From Massilia norwichensis (GTDB lineage Bacteria; Pseudomonadota; Gammaproteobacteria; Burkholderiales; Burkholderiaceae_D), in assembly GCF_024753245.1 (NCBI RefSeq), contig NZ_JANUGX010000004.1:186001-250000 (forward strand): 64,000 nucleotides of DNA. The letters run 5' to 3'. Positions within the stretch are counted from its first letter, which is position 1, and the number at the start of each line of letters is the position of its first letter. The notes beneath the pieces were generated by a model, which was given only the letters and a program-made list of their open reading frames with translations, made no database searches and had not been told where the DNA came from. The position numbers and the translations under genes were made by a program. This document shows, in pieces, positions 8,166-15,577 of this stretch.

Positions 8166-10187
8166 TCAGGCCGCGAGGTCGTTCGCCGGCAAGCGGGCGA
8201 TGCCCTGCTGCGGCCAGGTGTCGATCGCGCAGGCCGCCACCGGTTCGACGGCACTGAGCGCTTCGACGGCACCGGGCGGCTCATCCACGATCGGCGCCGC
8301 ATCGCGGTGCGCGTTGCGCCGGGCGATCACGTCCATCATGCGTCCGACGGCGCGGCCGGCATCGACCATGCTGGTCGAATTCGCACCCGGCCGCGGCAGC
8401 ACGAAGGTGTAGAACTTGCAGCCTTCGACCAGGGTGCCGAGCGCCCACAGCGATTCCTGCACGGCGCCGTCCGCACCCACCACGTTCATGCTGCGGTCGA
8501 CCGCGATTCCGCCCGGATGGAAGCTGCCGTTCATGAAGGGCTTGACGATGCCGCGCTTGACCATCTTGCGCATCAGCGGCGACTTGTCTTCCAGCGGGCC
8601 GGGCAGCGACGCGCGGGCGCGCACCAGCACATTGGCCTGCTCGCTCTCGCCGCTCCAGTGGCTTTGCACCACGAAGCTGGCGGCCTGTTTGTCGTACACC
8701 GCGCGCGCACCGGGGCCGAAGTCGGCGCGCACCACGCCGGCGTCGATCAGCGCCAGCCACTGGGCGATACGCTCCTTCGGCGGACCGACCGCGAGCCGGT
8801 TCATGATCGGCAGGAATTCGGACAGCACCCAGCGGTGCGACTGCTCGGTCAGGCCGGCAAAGTCGATCGCGCTGCGGATCACGTCGCGCACGTCGCGCAG
8901 GACGTCGCAGGCCGACTTCACCGGGCTGTTCAGGTTGCCGAGCAGGGCCTGCTCGAAGTCGCGCCACATGAAGCCGCGCAGCCAGTCGTCGTACTGGCGC
9001 CGGCTCTGCAGCGCGCGCGCCGGGATCGGATGGACCATGGCGTCCCAGGACAGCTGGTCGCGGCGCGGCACGTACTTGTCGATCAGGGCCTGACGCGCAT
9101 CAAAGCTTTCCGCCGCCAGGAACTCGTTGCTGAAGACCAGGGCGGTGAGCCTGTCGTGGCGCTGGTGCAGGTAGGAGAAGTAATACGAGAACTGCATGTC
9201 GCACCACAGCAGCGGCATGATCTGCTGCTGGAAATCGAGCTGGCCGCCGGGAGTGGTGGCGCGCAGCTCTTCGACCTTGGCGAGGGTCAGGAACTTCGCC
9301 TTGTACTGGCCGAACACGCCCTTCTGGTTGACTGCGCGCGCCGTGAGCGGCAGCCCGGAACGCGCATACAGCAGGATGCGCGGCTCCTTGCCGGAGGGCC
9401 GGTAGCGCAGGCGCCCGGCCGGCTCCATCTTGCCGCAGGATTCGAACACGCCGCCGCGCGCGGTGGTCAGCTGGGCCACCAGATCGCAGGTGGTCAGGCC
9501 CATGCCTTCGATCGCGACCGTGTCGCGCTCGGTCACGCCCGACACCGCATTGCGGATCGGGTAAGGCTCCAGCACCAGTTGCAGGCGCGGATTGCGTTCG
9601 CGCCCGGCGTCCACCTTGCGCGTCAGCTCGCGTTCGGACTCGGTCGGGATCTTGCGCGCGTGGCCGGTTGTCAGGAACACGAAGTCGGCCGGATAGGCCT
9701 GGCCGTCATAGGACACCTGCCAGCCGTCGTCCTTGTACTCCAGGTCTTCGACTGTGGAGAAGTTGTGCAGGTAGATCGTCACGTGCGGCGGCGCCAGCTT
9801 TTTCACGTACTCGAAGCACCAGCGCAGATAGTCGCCGAACAGGGCGCGCGAGTAGTAGCCGTTGCGGTCGATGTCGACATGGCCGGCCTGCGCGCCGGGC
9901 GCACTGCCGCTCTTGCTGCTCAACCAGTCGGCGAACGAAGGTCCATACAACAGCGGGCCGCCGCCGCGCACCGTATCGTCGGAAAACTGGGTCATCTGAC
10001 ACGCCACCGTATTCACCAGCAGGTGCGAACCCTGGTCGGTGGTGTGGCAGCCCGGGCCGAACTCCTTGCCATCGAAGACGTACAGCGCGAGCGGGGTGGC
10101 GCTCGCATCATTCCTGGCATAAGCAATGATGCGATCGAACACGGACAGGCCGCGCGGGCCCAATCCGATTATTGCAATCTTATACAT
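8166..10187 (-). CDS. Large FAD/NAD(P)-binding protein (NAD_binding_9 family)
   Basis: A 673-residue protein that opens with a Rossmann dinucleotide-binding motif (MYKIAIIGLGPRGLSVFDR). Later blocks include FGPGCHTTDQGSHLLVNTVACQ, FVFLTTGHARKIP and VAIEGMGLTTCDLVAQLTTA, a pattern of FAD-NAD(P)-binding proteins (PF13454) found in secondary-metabolite and amino-acid-derivative loci. No signal peptide is seen, so it should act in the cytoplasm. The substrate is not known. The start is fixed by the Rossmann motif and by GAGGTAACC in front of the ATG. The MFS transporter follows 4 bases after the stop. Confidence 0.8.
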   Translation of the reverse strand: MYKIAIIGLGPRGLSVFDRIIAYARNDASATPLALYVFDGKEFGPGCHTTDQGSHLLVNTVACQMTQFSDDTVRGGGPLLYGPSFADWLSSKSGSAPGAQAGHVDIDRNGYYSRALFGDYLRWCFEYVKKLAPPHVTIYLHNFSTVEDLEYKDDGWQVSYDGQAYPADFVFLTTGHARKIPTESERELTRKVDAGRERNPRLQLVLEPYPIRNAVSGVTERDTVAIEGMGLTTCDLVAQLTTARGGVFESCGKMEPAGRLRYRPSGKEPRILLYARSGLPLTARAVNQKGVFGQYKAKFLTLAKVEELRATTPGGQLDFQQQIMPLLWCDMQFSYYFSYLHQRHDRLTALVFSNEFLAAESFDARQALIDKYVPRRDQLSWDAMVHPIPARALQSRRQYDDWLRGFMWRDFEQALLGNLNSPVKSACDVLRDVRDVIRSAIDFAGLTEQSHRWVLSEFLPIMNRLAVGPPKERIAQWLALIDAGVVRADFGPGARAVYDKQAASFVVQSHWSGESEQANVLVRARASLPGPLEDKSPLMRKMVKRGIVKPFMNGSFHPGGIAVDRSMNVVGADGAVQESLWALGTLVEGCKFYTFVLPRPGANSTSMVDAGRAVGRMMDVIARRNAHRDAAPIVDEPPGAVEALSAVEPVAACAIDTWPQQGIARLPANDLAA

Positions 10188-10466
10188 GGTTACCTCATGT
10201 TCACGTGAGTGGAAGCGCGGGGGAATGCCCGCAAGAGAGAGGCGAAGACTTGTTTCGCACGGAAGTCCTTCCCGCTGGGAAACAAAAAGCATGGTAAGAC
10301 CACGAAGAAGCCCAAAATTGCGACCACGCAACTTTAGAGGCCGAAAAGCAATACTCACGAATTGTTGCTTGCGCGGTCGCAGACCAGCGCGGCTTTGCGT
10401 TCGCACAAGAGCTCACGTCAACACGACGGTACAGTTCCTCTGGTCAATAATTTTTTGGAGGAAACT
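10188..10466. other. Divergent intergenic region
   Basis: 279 bases separate the minus-strand FAD-binding gene from the plus-strand Cache gene. It must hold promoters for both. The last 60 bases are AT-richer than the surroundings and end in TTTTTTGGAGGAAACT, which contains the RBS of the Cache gene. I see no RNA gene, no repeat and no convincing short gene. Confidence 0.5.
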
Positions 10467-10922
10467 ATGAATCGCTTCCGGCATACCGTCCTGCTGATCG
10501 CCGCGGCCAGTGTCTGCAGCTTTGCCTTTGCCAATGAACCCAGCGAGAAAGATGCGATCGCCCTGGTCGAAAAAGGCGCCGCCTTCATGAAGGCGAAGGG
10601 CAAGGAAGAAATGATCAAGCAGATCAATGCCAAGGATCCGGAATACGTGCAAGGCCCGCTCTACCTGGTCATGCGCGACAACAAGGGCGTCGTGCTGGCC
10701 AATCCGGTCAACCCGGCCATGGTCGGCAAGGATCTGCTGGACGTGCCGGACGTCGACGGCAAGCTGTTCCGCCGCGAGATCCTCGATGTCGCCAAGACCA
10801 AGGGCAAGGGCTGGGTCGACTACAAGTTCAAGAACCCGGCCAGCGGCAAGGTCGAGGCCAAGACCTCATATATCTACAAGGTCGGCGACGTCACCCTCGA
10901 AGCCGGCATCTACAAGAAGTAA
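10467..10922 (+). CDS. Secreted single-Cache-domain protein (paralog of the gene at 4667)
   Basis: A 151-residue protein with a signal peptide (MNRFRHTVLLIAAASVCSFAFA) and one small Cache domain (EKDAIALVEKGAAFMKAKGK, YLVMRDNKGVVLANPVNPAM, LLDVPDVDG, GWVDYKFKNPASGK). It aligns throughout with the protein at 4667, but is lysine-rich where that one is arginine-rich. A very good GGAGGA Shine-Dalgarno precedes the ATG, which suggests strong expression. It has no signalling domain of its own and no chemoreceptor beside it; the nearest lies 5 kb upstream. The role is inferred to be periplasmic ligand binding. Confidence 0.85.
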   Translation: MNRFRHTVLLIAAASVCSFAFANEPSEKDAIALVEKGAAFMKAKGKEEMIKQINAKDPEYVQGPLYLVMRDNKGVVLANPVNPAMVGKDLLDVPDVDGKLFRREILDVAKTKGKGWVDYKFKNPASGKVEAKTSYIYKVGDVTLEAGIYKK

Positions 10923-10939
10923 ACCCTGGTGCCTGGCGC

Positions 10940-11509
10940 TCAGCGGAAGGGTTTGCTGACGTAACGCGAACCCTTCAGGCCGAAGCGCCACGGTACGTCG
11001 ATCGCCTTCGAGATACCGATACGGGGGCCGCTCACCACCTCGATGCCCGCCGGCGCAGCGGCCAGCTCGAACGGCGGCTGCGCCAGCGAAGTGCCGTTCT
11101 GCGCCCGCGTCACCCCCAGTGCCTGGGTCAGCTTGCCCGGCCCGGAACACAGCAGCCATTCATCGGTGGTGCCGCGCCGTTCGCGCATCTGCGCCAGCCC
11201 GGTCACCGGTTCGAGCGCGCGGATCAGCACCCCGGCGCCATGTCCCTCTTCCCGGCAGACGAAGTTCAGGCACCAGTGGATGCCGTAGGAACGGTAGACA
11301 TAGGCATGGGCGGGCGGGCCGAACATGGCGAAATTGCGCTCGGTGGGCCCGGAATAACTGTGCGAGGCCGGATCCTCGCCGTCATAGGCTTCGGTTTCGA
11401 CGATGCGGCCGCCGACGCCGTCGAACAGCACGGTCACGCCGATCAGCTGGCGCGCCACCAGGTGCGAAGGAGCAAGGAAATCGATACCGGCAAGAATGGT
11501 AGAAGACAT
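10940..11509 (-). CDS. 3-methyladenine DNA glycosylase (AAG/MPG family)
   Basis: A 189-residue protein of the alkyladenine glycosylase family, normal length. Landmarks are ARQLIGVTVLFDGVGGRIVE followed by TEAYDGEDPASHSY (the catalytic glutamate lies in the VETEAY stretch), AYVYRSYGIHWCLNFVC and GPGKLTQALGV. It excises alkylated purines in base-excision repair. It is transcribed divergently from the HDOD gene, with 177 bases between the starts. A second base-excision glycosylase and ada also occur in this window, but not as one operon. Confidence 0.92.
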   Translation of the reverse strand: MSSTILAGIDFLAPSHLVARQLIGVTVLFDGVGGRIVETEAYDGEDPASHSYSGPTERNFAMFGPPAHAYVYRSYGIHWCLNFVCREEGHGAGVLIRALEPVTGLAQMRERRGTTDEWLLCSGPGKLTQALGVTRAQNGTSLAQPPFELAAAPAGIEVVSGPRIGISKAIDVPWRFGLKGSRYVSKPFR

Positions 11510-11686
11510 GTAACAATCTTATAACGGTTGCGTCCGGCGAGTCGCACGGACAGCGGTACATGTGACAAGGACAACTGTCCGATTTACTACACAAAATCAA
11601 TACTTTGGTGCAACTTGGGCTGCACTCGTTTATAGTGACGAGCTTTGCACATCTTTCCGTGCAGCATTGTTTCCCCCTCCCCTGCC

Positions 11687-12556
11687 ATGAGTACTGCATC
11701 CGCCCTGGCGCGTCCGAGCGCCGCCGAGGATCCTGTCGACACCCTGATCAAGTCGATCCGCATCCCGCCCCGTCCCAGCCTGCTGGCGGACCTGCAGCGC
11801 GAACTGTCGTCGCCCGATCCGAGCCTTGACGCCATCGGCCGCATCGTCGCCAGCGACGTCGGCATGTCGGGCGCGCTGCTGAAACTCGCCAACTCGGTGG
11901 TCTACGGTGGACGCCGCAAGGCCAAGTCGATCGAACAGGCGATCCTCTTCCTCGGCATTAACCAGGTGGCATCCCTGATGACCGGCCTGCTGGCGCGCCA
12001 GGCGATTCCGGCCAACAGCGCGGCCCTGGCCAGCTTCTGGGACATCTCGACGCGCCGCGCGCAGGCGATGGTCTTCCTGTCGCGCCGCATGCGCATCGGC
12101 GAGGCCGACGTGGCCCACACTTTCGGCCTGTTCTGCGACACCGGCGTACCGCTGCTGATGGAGCGCTTCGCCGATTACGCCGCCACCCATGCCGCCGCCT
12201 CGCTCGACGCCGAGCGGCCGTTCACGGCGCTGGAAGAAGAACGCCACGCGACCTCGCACGCGGCGATCGGCTGCCTGCTGGCGCGTAACTGGGGCCTGTC
12301 CGACCACGTCGCCTGGGCCATCCTGCACCACCACGACTACGCCGTGCTGGACGACGCCAATACCGCGGGGCCGCTGCGCTCGCTGGTGGCGCTGTCGCTG
12401 CTGGCCGAAAGCGCGATCTGCAAATACCAGGGCCACGGCGAATCCCTCGAATGGAACAAGGGCGGCGCGCGCGCCTGCGCCTACCTCGGCCTGTCGGACG
12501 AAGAAACCGCCGAACTGCTCGACGAACTGCACGAAGCCTTCCACGACGAGGACTGA
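11687..12556 (+). CDS. HDOD domain protein
   Basis: A 289-residue protein with a single HDOD domain: IRIPPRPSLLADLQREL, IGRIVASDVGMSGALLKLANS, AILFLGINQVASLMTGLLAR and HAAIGCLLARNWGLSDHVAWAILHHHDY. HDOD proteins are usually regulatory relatives of HD phosphohydrolases linked to c-di-GMP, motility or stress. No second output domain is present. The start at 11687 is the first ATG that gives the compact family form; a TTG 42 bases upstream is possible. Confidence 0.85.
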   Translation: MSTASALARPSAAEDPVDTLIKSIRIPPRPSLLADLQRELSSPDPSLDAIGRIVASDVGMSGALLKLANSVVYGGRRKAKSIEQAILFLGINQVASLMTGLLARQAIPANSAALASFWDISTRRAQAMVFLSRRMRIGEADVAHTFGLFCDTGVPLLMERFADYAATHAAASLDAERPFTALEEERHATSHAAIGCLLARNWGLSDHVAWAILHHHDYAVLDDANTAGPLRSLVALSLLAESAICKYQGHGESLEWNKGGARACAYLGLSDEETAELLDELHEAFHDED

Positions 12557-12639
12557 ACCTCCCCGCGAACGTGTCTTTACATCTCCCCCGCACAGGCCGA
12601 TACTGAAAGAAAAAAGTCGAGCGGCTGACGGAGGAGCAG

Positions 12640-13797
12640 ATGAGACACCTCGTAGCGATCCTGCTGGTACTGCTGGGCGGCTGCGCCGGCACACCGCAAC
12701 TGCCCGCCACCCCCGACCTGTACAGCGACGCCGCCTTCGGCCCACCATCGAAGCCGGTCGATACCAGCGATGTGTTCACCCTCAGTCCGGCGATGCGCGA
12801 ATACCTGCACAGCCCGGCCTTCCAGAGCACGCTGCGCACGCGCGGCAAGGAACATGGCCTGCTCGAGGCCCTGTACAACGGCAGCAGGAACGGCCTGAAA
12901 CTCGACTACGACGCCACCTACACCCGCAACGCCGCCGAGACCTACCGCGACCGTGCCGGCAACTGCATGTCGCTGGTGATCATGACGGCGGCCTTCGCCA
13001 AGGAACTCGGCATGACGGTGCGCTACCAGAACGTCCTGCTGGACGAAAGCTGGAGCCGCAGCGGCGACCTGTACCTGCTCAGCGGCCACGTCAACCTGGT
13101 GCTGGCGTATCGCCTGCCCGATCTCTTGTCCGGTTCGGATCCGGAACGCGCGCTGGTGGTCGACTTCCTGCCCGACCAGCGCGCCGACAGGCGTTATACG
13201 CAGCCGCTGGAAGAAGAAGACATCGTCATGATGTACCAGAACAACCGCGCCGCCGAAGCCCTGGTGCAGGGCAAGCTCGACGATGCCTACTGGTGGGCGC
13301 GCGCAGCCACGCGCAGCAATCCGCGCACGGCGCTGGCGTATAACACCTTGGGGGTAATCTATGAACGCCATGGCAATCTGGCCATGGCCGAGCGGGCCTT
13401 TCGCACCGCGCTGACGCGCGAACCGGAGAACGCCGCAGCGCTGCGCAATCTCCAGCCGGTCCTGCTGACGCTGGGTAAAACCGAGGAGGCGAAGGAGGTC
13501 GCGCAGCGCGTCGCCCGGATCGAGCCGATCCCGCCCTTCCACTACTTCGACAAGGGCGTGACGGCCTACCGTAACGGGGATTATCAGGAAGCGCGCAAGC
13601 TGTTCGAGCGCGAAGTGAAGCGCGCGCCCTACTACGACGAATTCCATTTCTGGCTGGCGGCCACCCTGCTGCGCCTCGGCGAGACCGACGAGGCACGCGA
13701 GCAGCTGGCGCTGGCTGCCGACACCAGCACGCGCCAGGACACGCGCAGCCTGTATAAAGCCAAGCTGGCCCACCTGCGCCAGCTCGGCATGCGCTGA
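12640..13797 (+). CDS. Lipoprotein with transglutaminase-like and TPR domains
   Basis: A 385-residue lipoprotein: the lipobox LLGGC puts the lipidated cysteine at residue 15. A transglutaminase-like part follows (AETYRDRAGNCMSLVIMTAAF with the candidate cysteine; SGHVNLVL with the candidate histidine; ALVVDFLPDQ with the aspartate). From about residue 200 on there are TPR repeats (ALAYNTLGVIYERHGNLAMA, FDKGVTAYRNGDYQEARKLF, FHFWLAATLLRLGETDEARE). Such proteins sit in the outer or inner membrane facing the periplasm and are mostly uncharacterised. The Cys-His-Asp set looks complete, so catalysis is possible but unproven. A GGAGGA-like RBS precedes the ATG. Confidence 0.8.
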   Translation: MRHLVAILLVLLGGCAGTPQLPATPDLYSDAAFGPPSKPVDTSDVFTLSPAMREYLHSPAFQSTLRTRGKEHGLLEALYNGSRNGLKLDYDATYTRNAAETYRDRAGNCMSLVIMTAAFAKELGMTVRYQNVLLDESWSRSGDLYLLSGHVNLVLAYRLPDLLSGSDPERALVVDFLPDQRADRRYTQPLEEEDIVMMYQNNRAAEALVQGKLDDAYWWARAATRSNPRTALAYNTLGVIYERHGNLAMAERAFRTALTREPENAAALRNLQPVLLTLGKTEEAKEVAQRVARIEPIPPFHYFDKGVTAYRNGDYQEARKLFEREVKRAPYYDEFHFWLAATLLRLGETDEAREQLALAADTSTRQDTRSLYKAKLAHLRQLGMR

Positions 13798-13819
13798 ACG
13801 CGCAGCGCTTCAGGCGCTC

Positions 13820-14080
13820 TTAGTGGCGGCGCGGACGCGGCGCCGGCTTCGGCATGCCGTGCTTGTCCAGGTGGCGGAAAGTGATCCGCCCCTTGTTCAG
13901 GTCGTACGGCGACATCTCCAGCGTGACGCGGTCGCCGGCGATGATGCGGATATGGTTCCGCTTCATGCGGCCGGAGGTGTAGGCGACCAGCTGGTGACCG
14001 TTCTCGAGGTCCACGCGGAAGCGCATTTCCGGCAGCACTTCGGTAACCTTGCCATGCATTTCAATCAGCTCTTCTTTCAT
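13820..14080 (-). CDS. infA: Translation initiation factor IF-1, paralog A
   Basis: An 86-residue S1-like OB-fold protein with the complete IF-1 signature ([47 protein letters not shown]). IF-1 binds the ribosomal A site during initiation. This copy is longer than the usual 72 residues because of a basic tail ([11 protein letters not shown]). A second infA copy lies 200 bases upstream on the same strand, with a candidate terminator between them, so each copy may have its own transcript. Confidence 0.93.
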   Translation of the reverse strand: MKEELIEMHGKVTEVLPEMRFRVDLENGHQLVAYTSGRMKRNHIRIIAGDRVTLEMSPYDLNKGRITFRHLDKHGMPKPAPRPRRH

Positions 14081-14115
14081 CTCGTGTCCTTTTCATTCAT
14101 TCGTTAACGCCAATG

Positions 14116-14150
14116 TCCAAAACCCAGGCAATGCTGACGCAGCGCCTGGG
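14116..14150 (-). terminator. Candidate terminator between the two infA genes
   Basis: On the minus strand CCCAGGC and GCCTGGG form a 7-bp stem (14150-14144 with 14129-14123) around a 14-base loop, followed by TTTT. It lies after the upstream infA copy. The loop is long and the T-tract short, so it is weak or partial. Confidence 0.5.
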
Positions 14151-14276
14151 GCGGTTGACAGGGTCGAAGTCGGGAAAAACGGCTCCGGCTGCAGTGTCGA
14201 GCCGTGTGGAGATTGGGGGATAGAAGCAATATGGGGACGTTGCGCCAGAAAAAAAGGGCTGGCGCGACGGAGACTG

Positions 14277-14543
14277 TCAGCGGCGGCCGCGGAAGTTCGA
14301 ACGGGGCGCAGGTGCGCCGCGCTTTTCGATGTGACGGAAGATGATGCGGCCCTTGCTCAGGTCGTAGGGCGACAGTTCCAGGCTGACCTGGTCGCCGGCC
14401 AGGATACGGATGTGGTTCTTCTTCATCTTGCCCGCGGTGTAAGCGATCAGCTTGTGGCCGTTTTCGCAATCCACGCGAAAACGCGAGTCCGGCAGGACCT
14501 CGGAAACAATGCCATTCATTTCGATCAGTTCTTCTTTTGCCAT
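14277..14543 (-). CDS. infA: Translation initiation factor IF-1, paralog B
   Basis: An 88-residue IF-1: [60 protein letters not shown], then an arginine-rich tail ([11 protein letters not shown]). It is about two-thirds identical to paralog A and differs mainly in the tail and in a cysteine (VDCENG). The ATG at 14543 is preferred over one 6 bases upstream because MAKEEL is the canonical start. Tandem extended IF-1 copies are distinct from the infA usually found in the ribosomal-protein operon, and the division of labour is unknown. Confidence 0.93.
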   Translation of the reverse strand: MAKEELIEMNGIVSEVLPDSRFRVDCENGHKLIAYTAGKMKKNHIRILAGDQVSLELSPYDLSKGRIIFRHIEKRGAPAPRSNFRGRR

Positions 14544-14571
14544 CTGCATACTCCAGTTCGGTAGGATGGTG

Positions 14572-14600
14572 AAAAAAAAGCCCGCTCACTGCGGGCTTCG
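14572..14600 (-). terminator. Strong intrinsic terminator ending a short minus-strand transcript
   Basis: On the minus strand an AAGCCCGC/GCGGGCTT stem (8 bp, 5-base loop) is followed by eight T residues. It lies upstream of infA paralog B and directly after the stop of the 51-codon reading frame at 14603-14758. It therefore ends a separate transcript, not the infA message. Confidence 0.85.
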
Positions 14601-14602
14601 TT

Positions 14603-14758
14603 TCAATGTGACGCCAATGCCTTAATCGCCGCTCCAGCCCCTGCTATCTGCAAGGTGCGGAGCCCGGACGCCCAGGCTATCTGCCAGGTGCCTCCATCGT
14701 GTAAACCGACCAACGTATGTGGAATGACATCCCCATCCGGCATACTCGCGCGCAGCAT
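14603..14758 (-). CDS. Candidate 51-residue protein (or part of an sRNA)
   Basis: A reading frame of 51 codons that starts MLRASMPDGDVIPHTL, continues through GGTWQIAWASGL and ends IKALASH. It lies inside a compact transcription unit with a promoter-like site upstream and a strong terminator whose stem begins 5 bases after the stop. AGGTG lies just before the ATG, and there is an internal ATG at codon 6. I recognise no family. Against coding: third positions are less GC-rich than in neighbouring genes, and the transcript can fold (CCAGGTG pairs with CACCTGG, GTGTAAA with TTTACAC), so a non-coding RNA is a real alternative. Confidence 0.4.
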   Translation of the reverse strand: MLRASMPDGDVIPHTLVGLHDGGTWQIAWASGLRTLQIAGAGAAIKALASH

Positions 14759-14819
14759 TTACACCTGGTGCGTCGCGTGCCTTTGGCGGGGAACGGCAGG
14801 ACCATCGAGACCTGACCGA

Positions 14820-14856
14820 TCACGCAGTGTAGCACGGTTCTTTTTGCGCTGCACAA
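14820..14856 (-). promoter_or_regulatory. Predicted sigma-70 promoter, extended -10
   Basis: On the minus strand TTGTGC (14856-14851) is followed after 19 bases by TACACT (14831-14826), preceded by TGC, an extended -10. The expected start point is near 14819. Transcription to the terminator at 14572 would give an RNA of about 245 bases covering the candidate small protein. Confidence 0.5.
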
Positions 14857-14861
14857 TTACC

Positions 14862-15401
14862 TCAGAATAACTGGGCCGTGCTGCCGGTGTCCAAGCTGGC
14901 GTCGACCAGCTTGCGCCACACGGCCAGCTTCTGCTCGAAACTCATCGCCATGTGCGCCGGCGAAGATGAAGGCAGCACCACCGTGCGATAACCAGCCTGC
15001 GCGAACTGCGGCGCAAACTTGCCGGACGCCTGGCCGTTGAAGCCAACCGTTTCCAGTTCCGGACACAGGTGACGCAGGCGGTCGAAATCGTTGGCGGCCG
15101 GCTTGCGGATCGCGGAATCGAGGCTGCCCTCGCGCTCGCAGGCGGCGAGCACGTCCCACAGGCCGAAGCGGTGCGCGAGCAGGCGCGGCAGCCGTTCGTT
15201 GTAAGGCATGCCGTAGAGGTCTTCCTCGACCAGCGCGCCGACCAGCTTCCAGAATTGATTCCGTGGGTGCGCATAGTACTGCTGCGCAGCCAGCGATTGC
15301 GCACCGGGGAAGCTGCCCAGGATCAGGATGCGTGTATCAGGCGCGATGACTGGCGCGAGGCCGGTGAGAAGAGAAGTCGACTCGGGAGTGGAACTGGGCA
15401 T
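14862..15401 (-). CDS. DNA-deoxyinosine (hypoxanthine/uracil) glycosylase, UDG family 6
   Basis: A 179-residue protein of the uracil-DNA glycosylase superfamily. Motif 1 is ILGSFPGAQSLAAQQYYAHP with NQFWK; motif 2 is VVLPSSSPAHM. The GSFPG and LPSSSPAH forms mark the HDG branch (family 6, hypoxanthine-active) rather than classic Ung. It acts in base-excision repair of deaminated bases. Single gene; the stop lies just upstream of the small transcription unit on the same strand. Confidence 0.85.
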   Translation of the reverse strand: MPSSTPESTSLLTGLAPVIAPDTRILILGSFPGAQSLAAQQYYAHPRNQFWKLVGALVEEDLYGMPYNERLPRLLAHRFGLWDVLAACEREGSLDSAIRKPAANDFDRLRHLCPELETVGFNGQASGKFAPQFAQAGYRTVVLPSSSPAHMAMSFEQKLAVWRKLVDASLDTGSTAQLF

Positions 15402-15470
15402 GTGCCGATTATAGCCATATCCGATATGTAGCGACGCTCTCGACTTAACGACTTCGGTGCTTCAGCTTGG

Positions 15471-15490
15471 ATTCCCGCCTACGCGGGAAT
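15471..15490. repeat. REP-like palindrome
   Basis: ATTCCCGC-CTAC-GCGGGAAT, preceded by CTTGG and followed by GACGT, is the same core and flanks as the repeats at 3616 and 55150. It lies between the glycosylase promoter region and the terminator of the efflux operon. Confidence 0.75.
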
Positions 15491-15507
15491 GACGTATCAA
15501 CGTCAAC

Positions 15508-15541
15508 GAAAAAAACGGCGGCACGCTCGCACATGCCGCCG
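15508..15541 (-). terminator. Intrinsic terminator of the efflux operon
   Basis: On the minus strand CGGCGGCA/TGCCGCCG (8-bp perfect stem, 10-base loop) is followed by seven T residues. It lies 37 bases past the stop of the outer-membrane factor gene. Confidence 0.85.
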
Positions 15542-15577
15542 CAAAGGGCTTACACCGAAACTACCTACTTACCTCAT

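Noticed and set aside
14210..14275. GCGCCAG/CTGGCGC inverted repeat with a T-rich centre after infA paralog B
   Set aside because: The T-run is inside the loop instead of after the stem, so it does not fit an intrinsic terminator; no other role evident.
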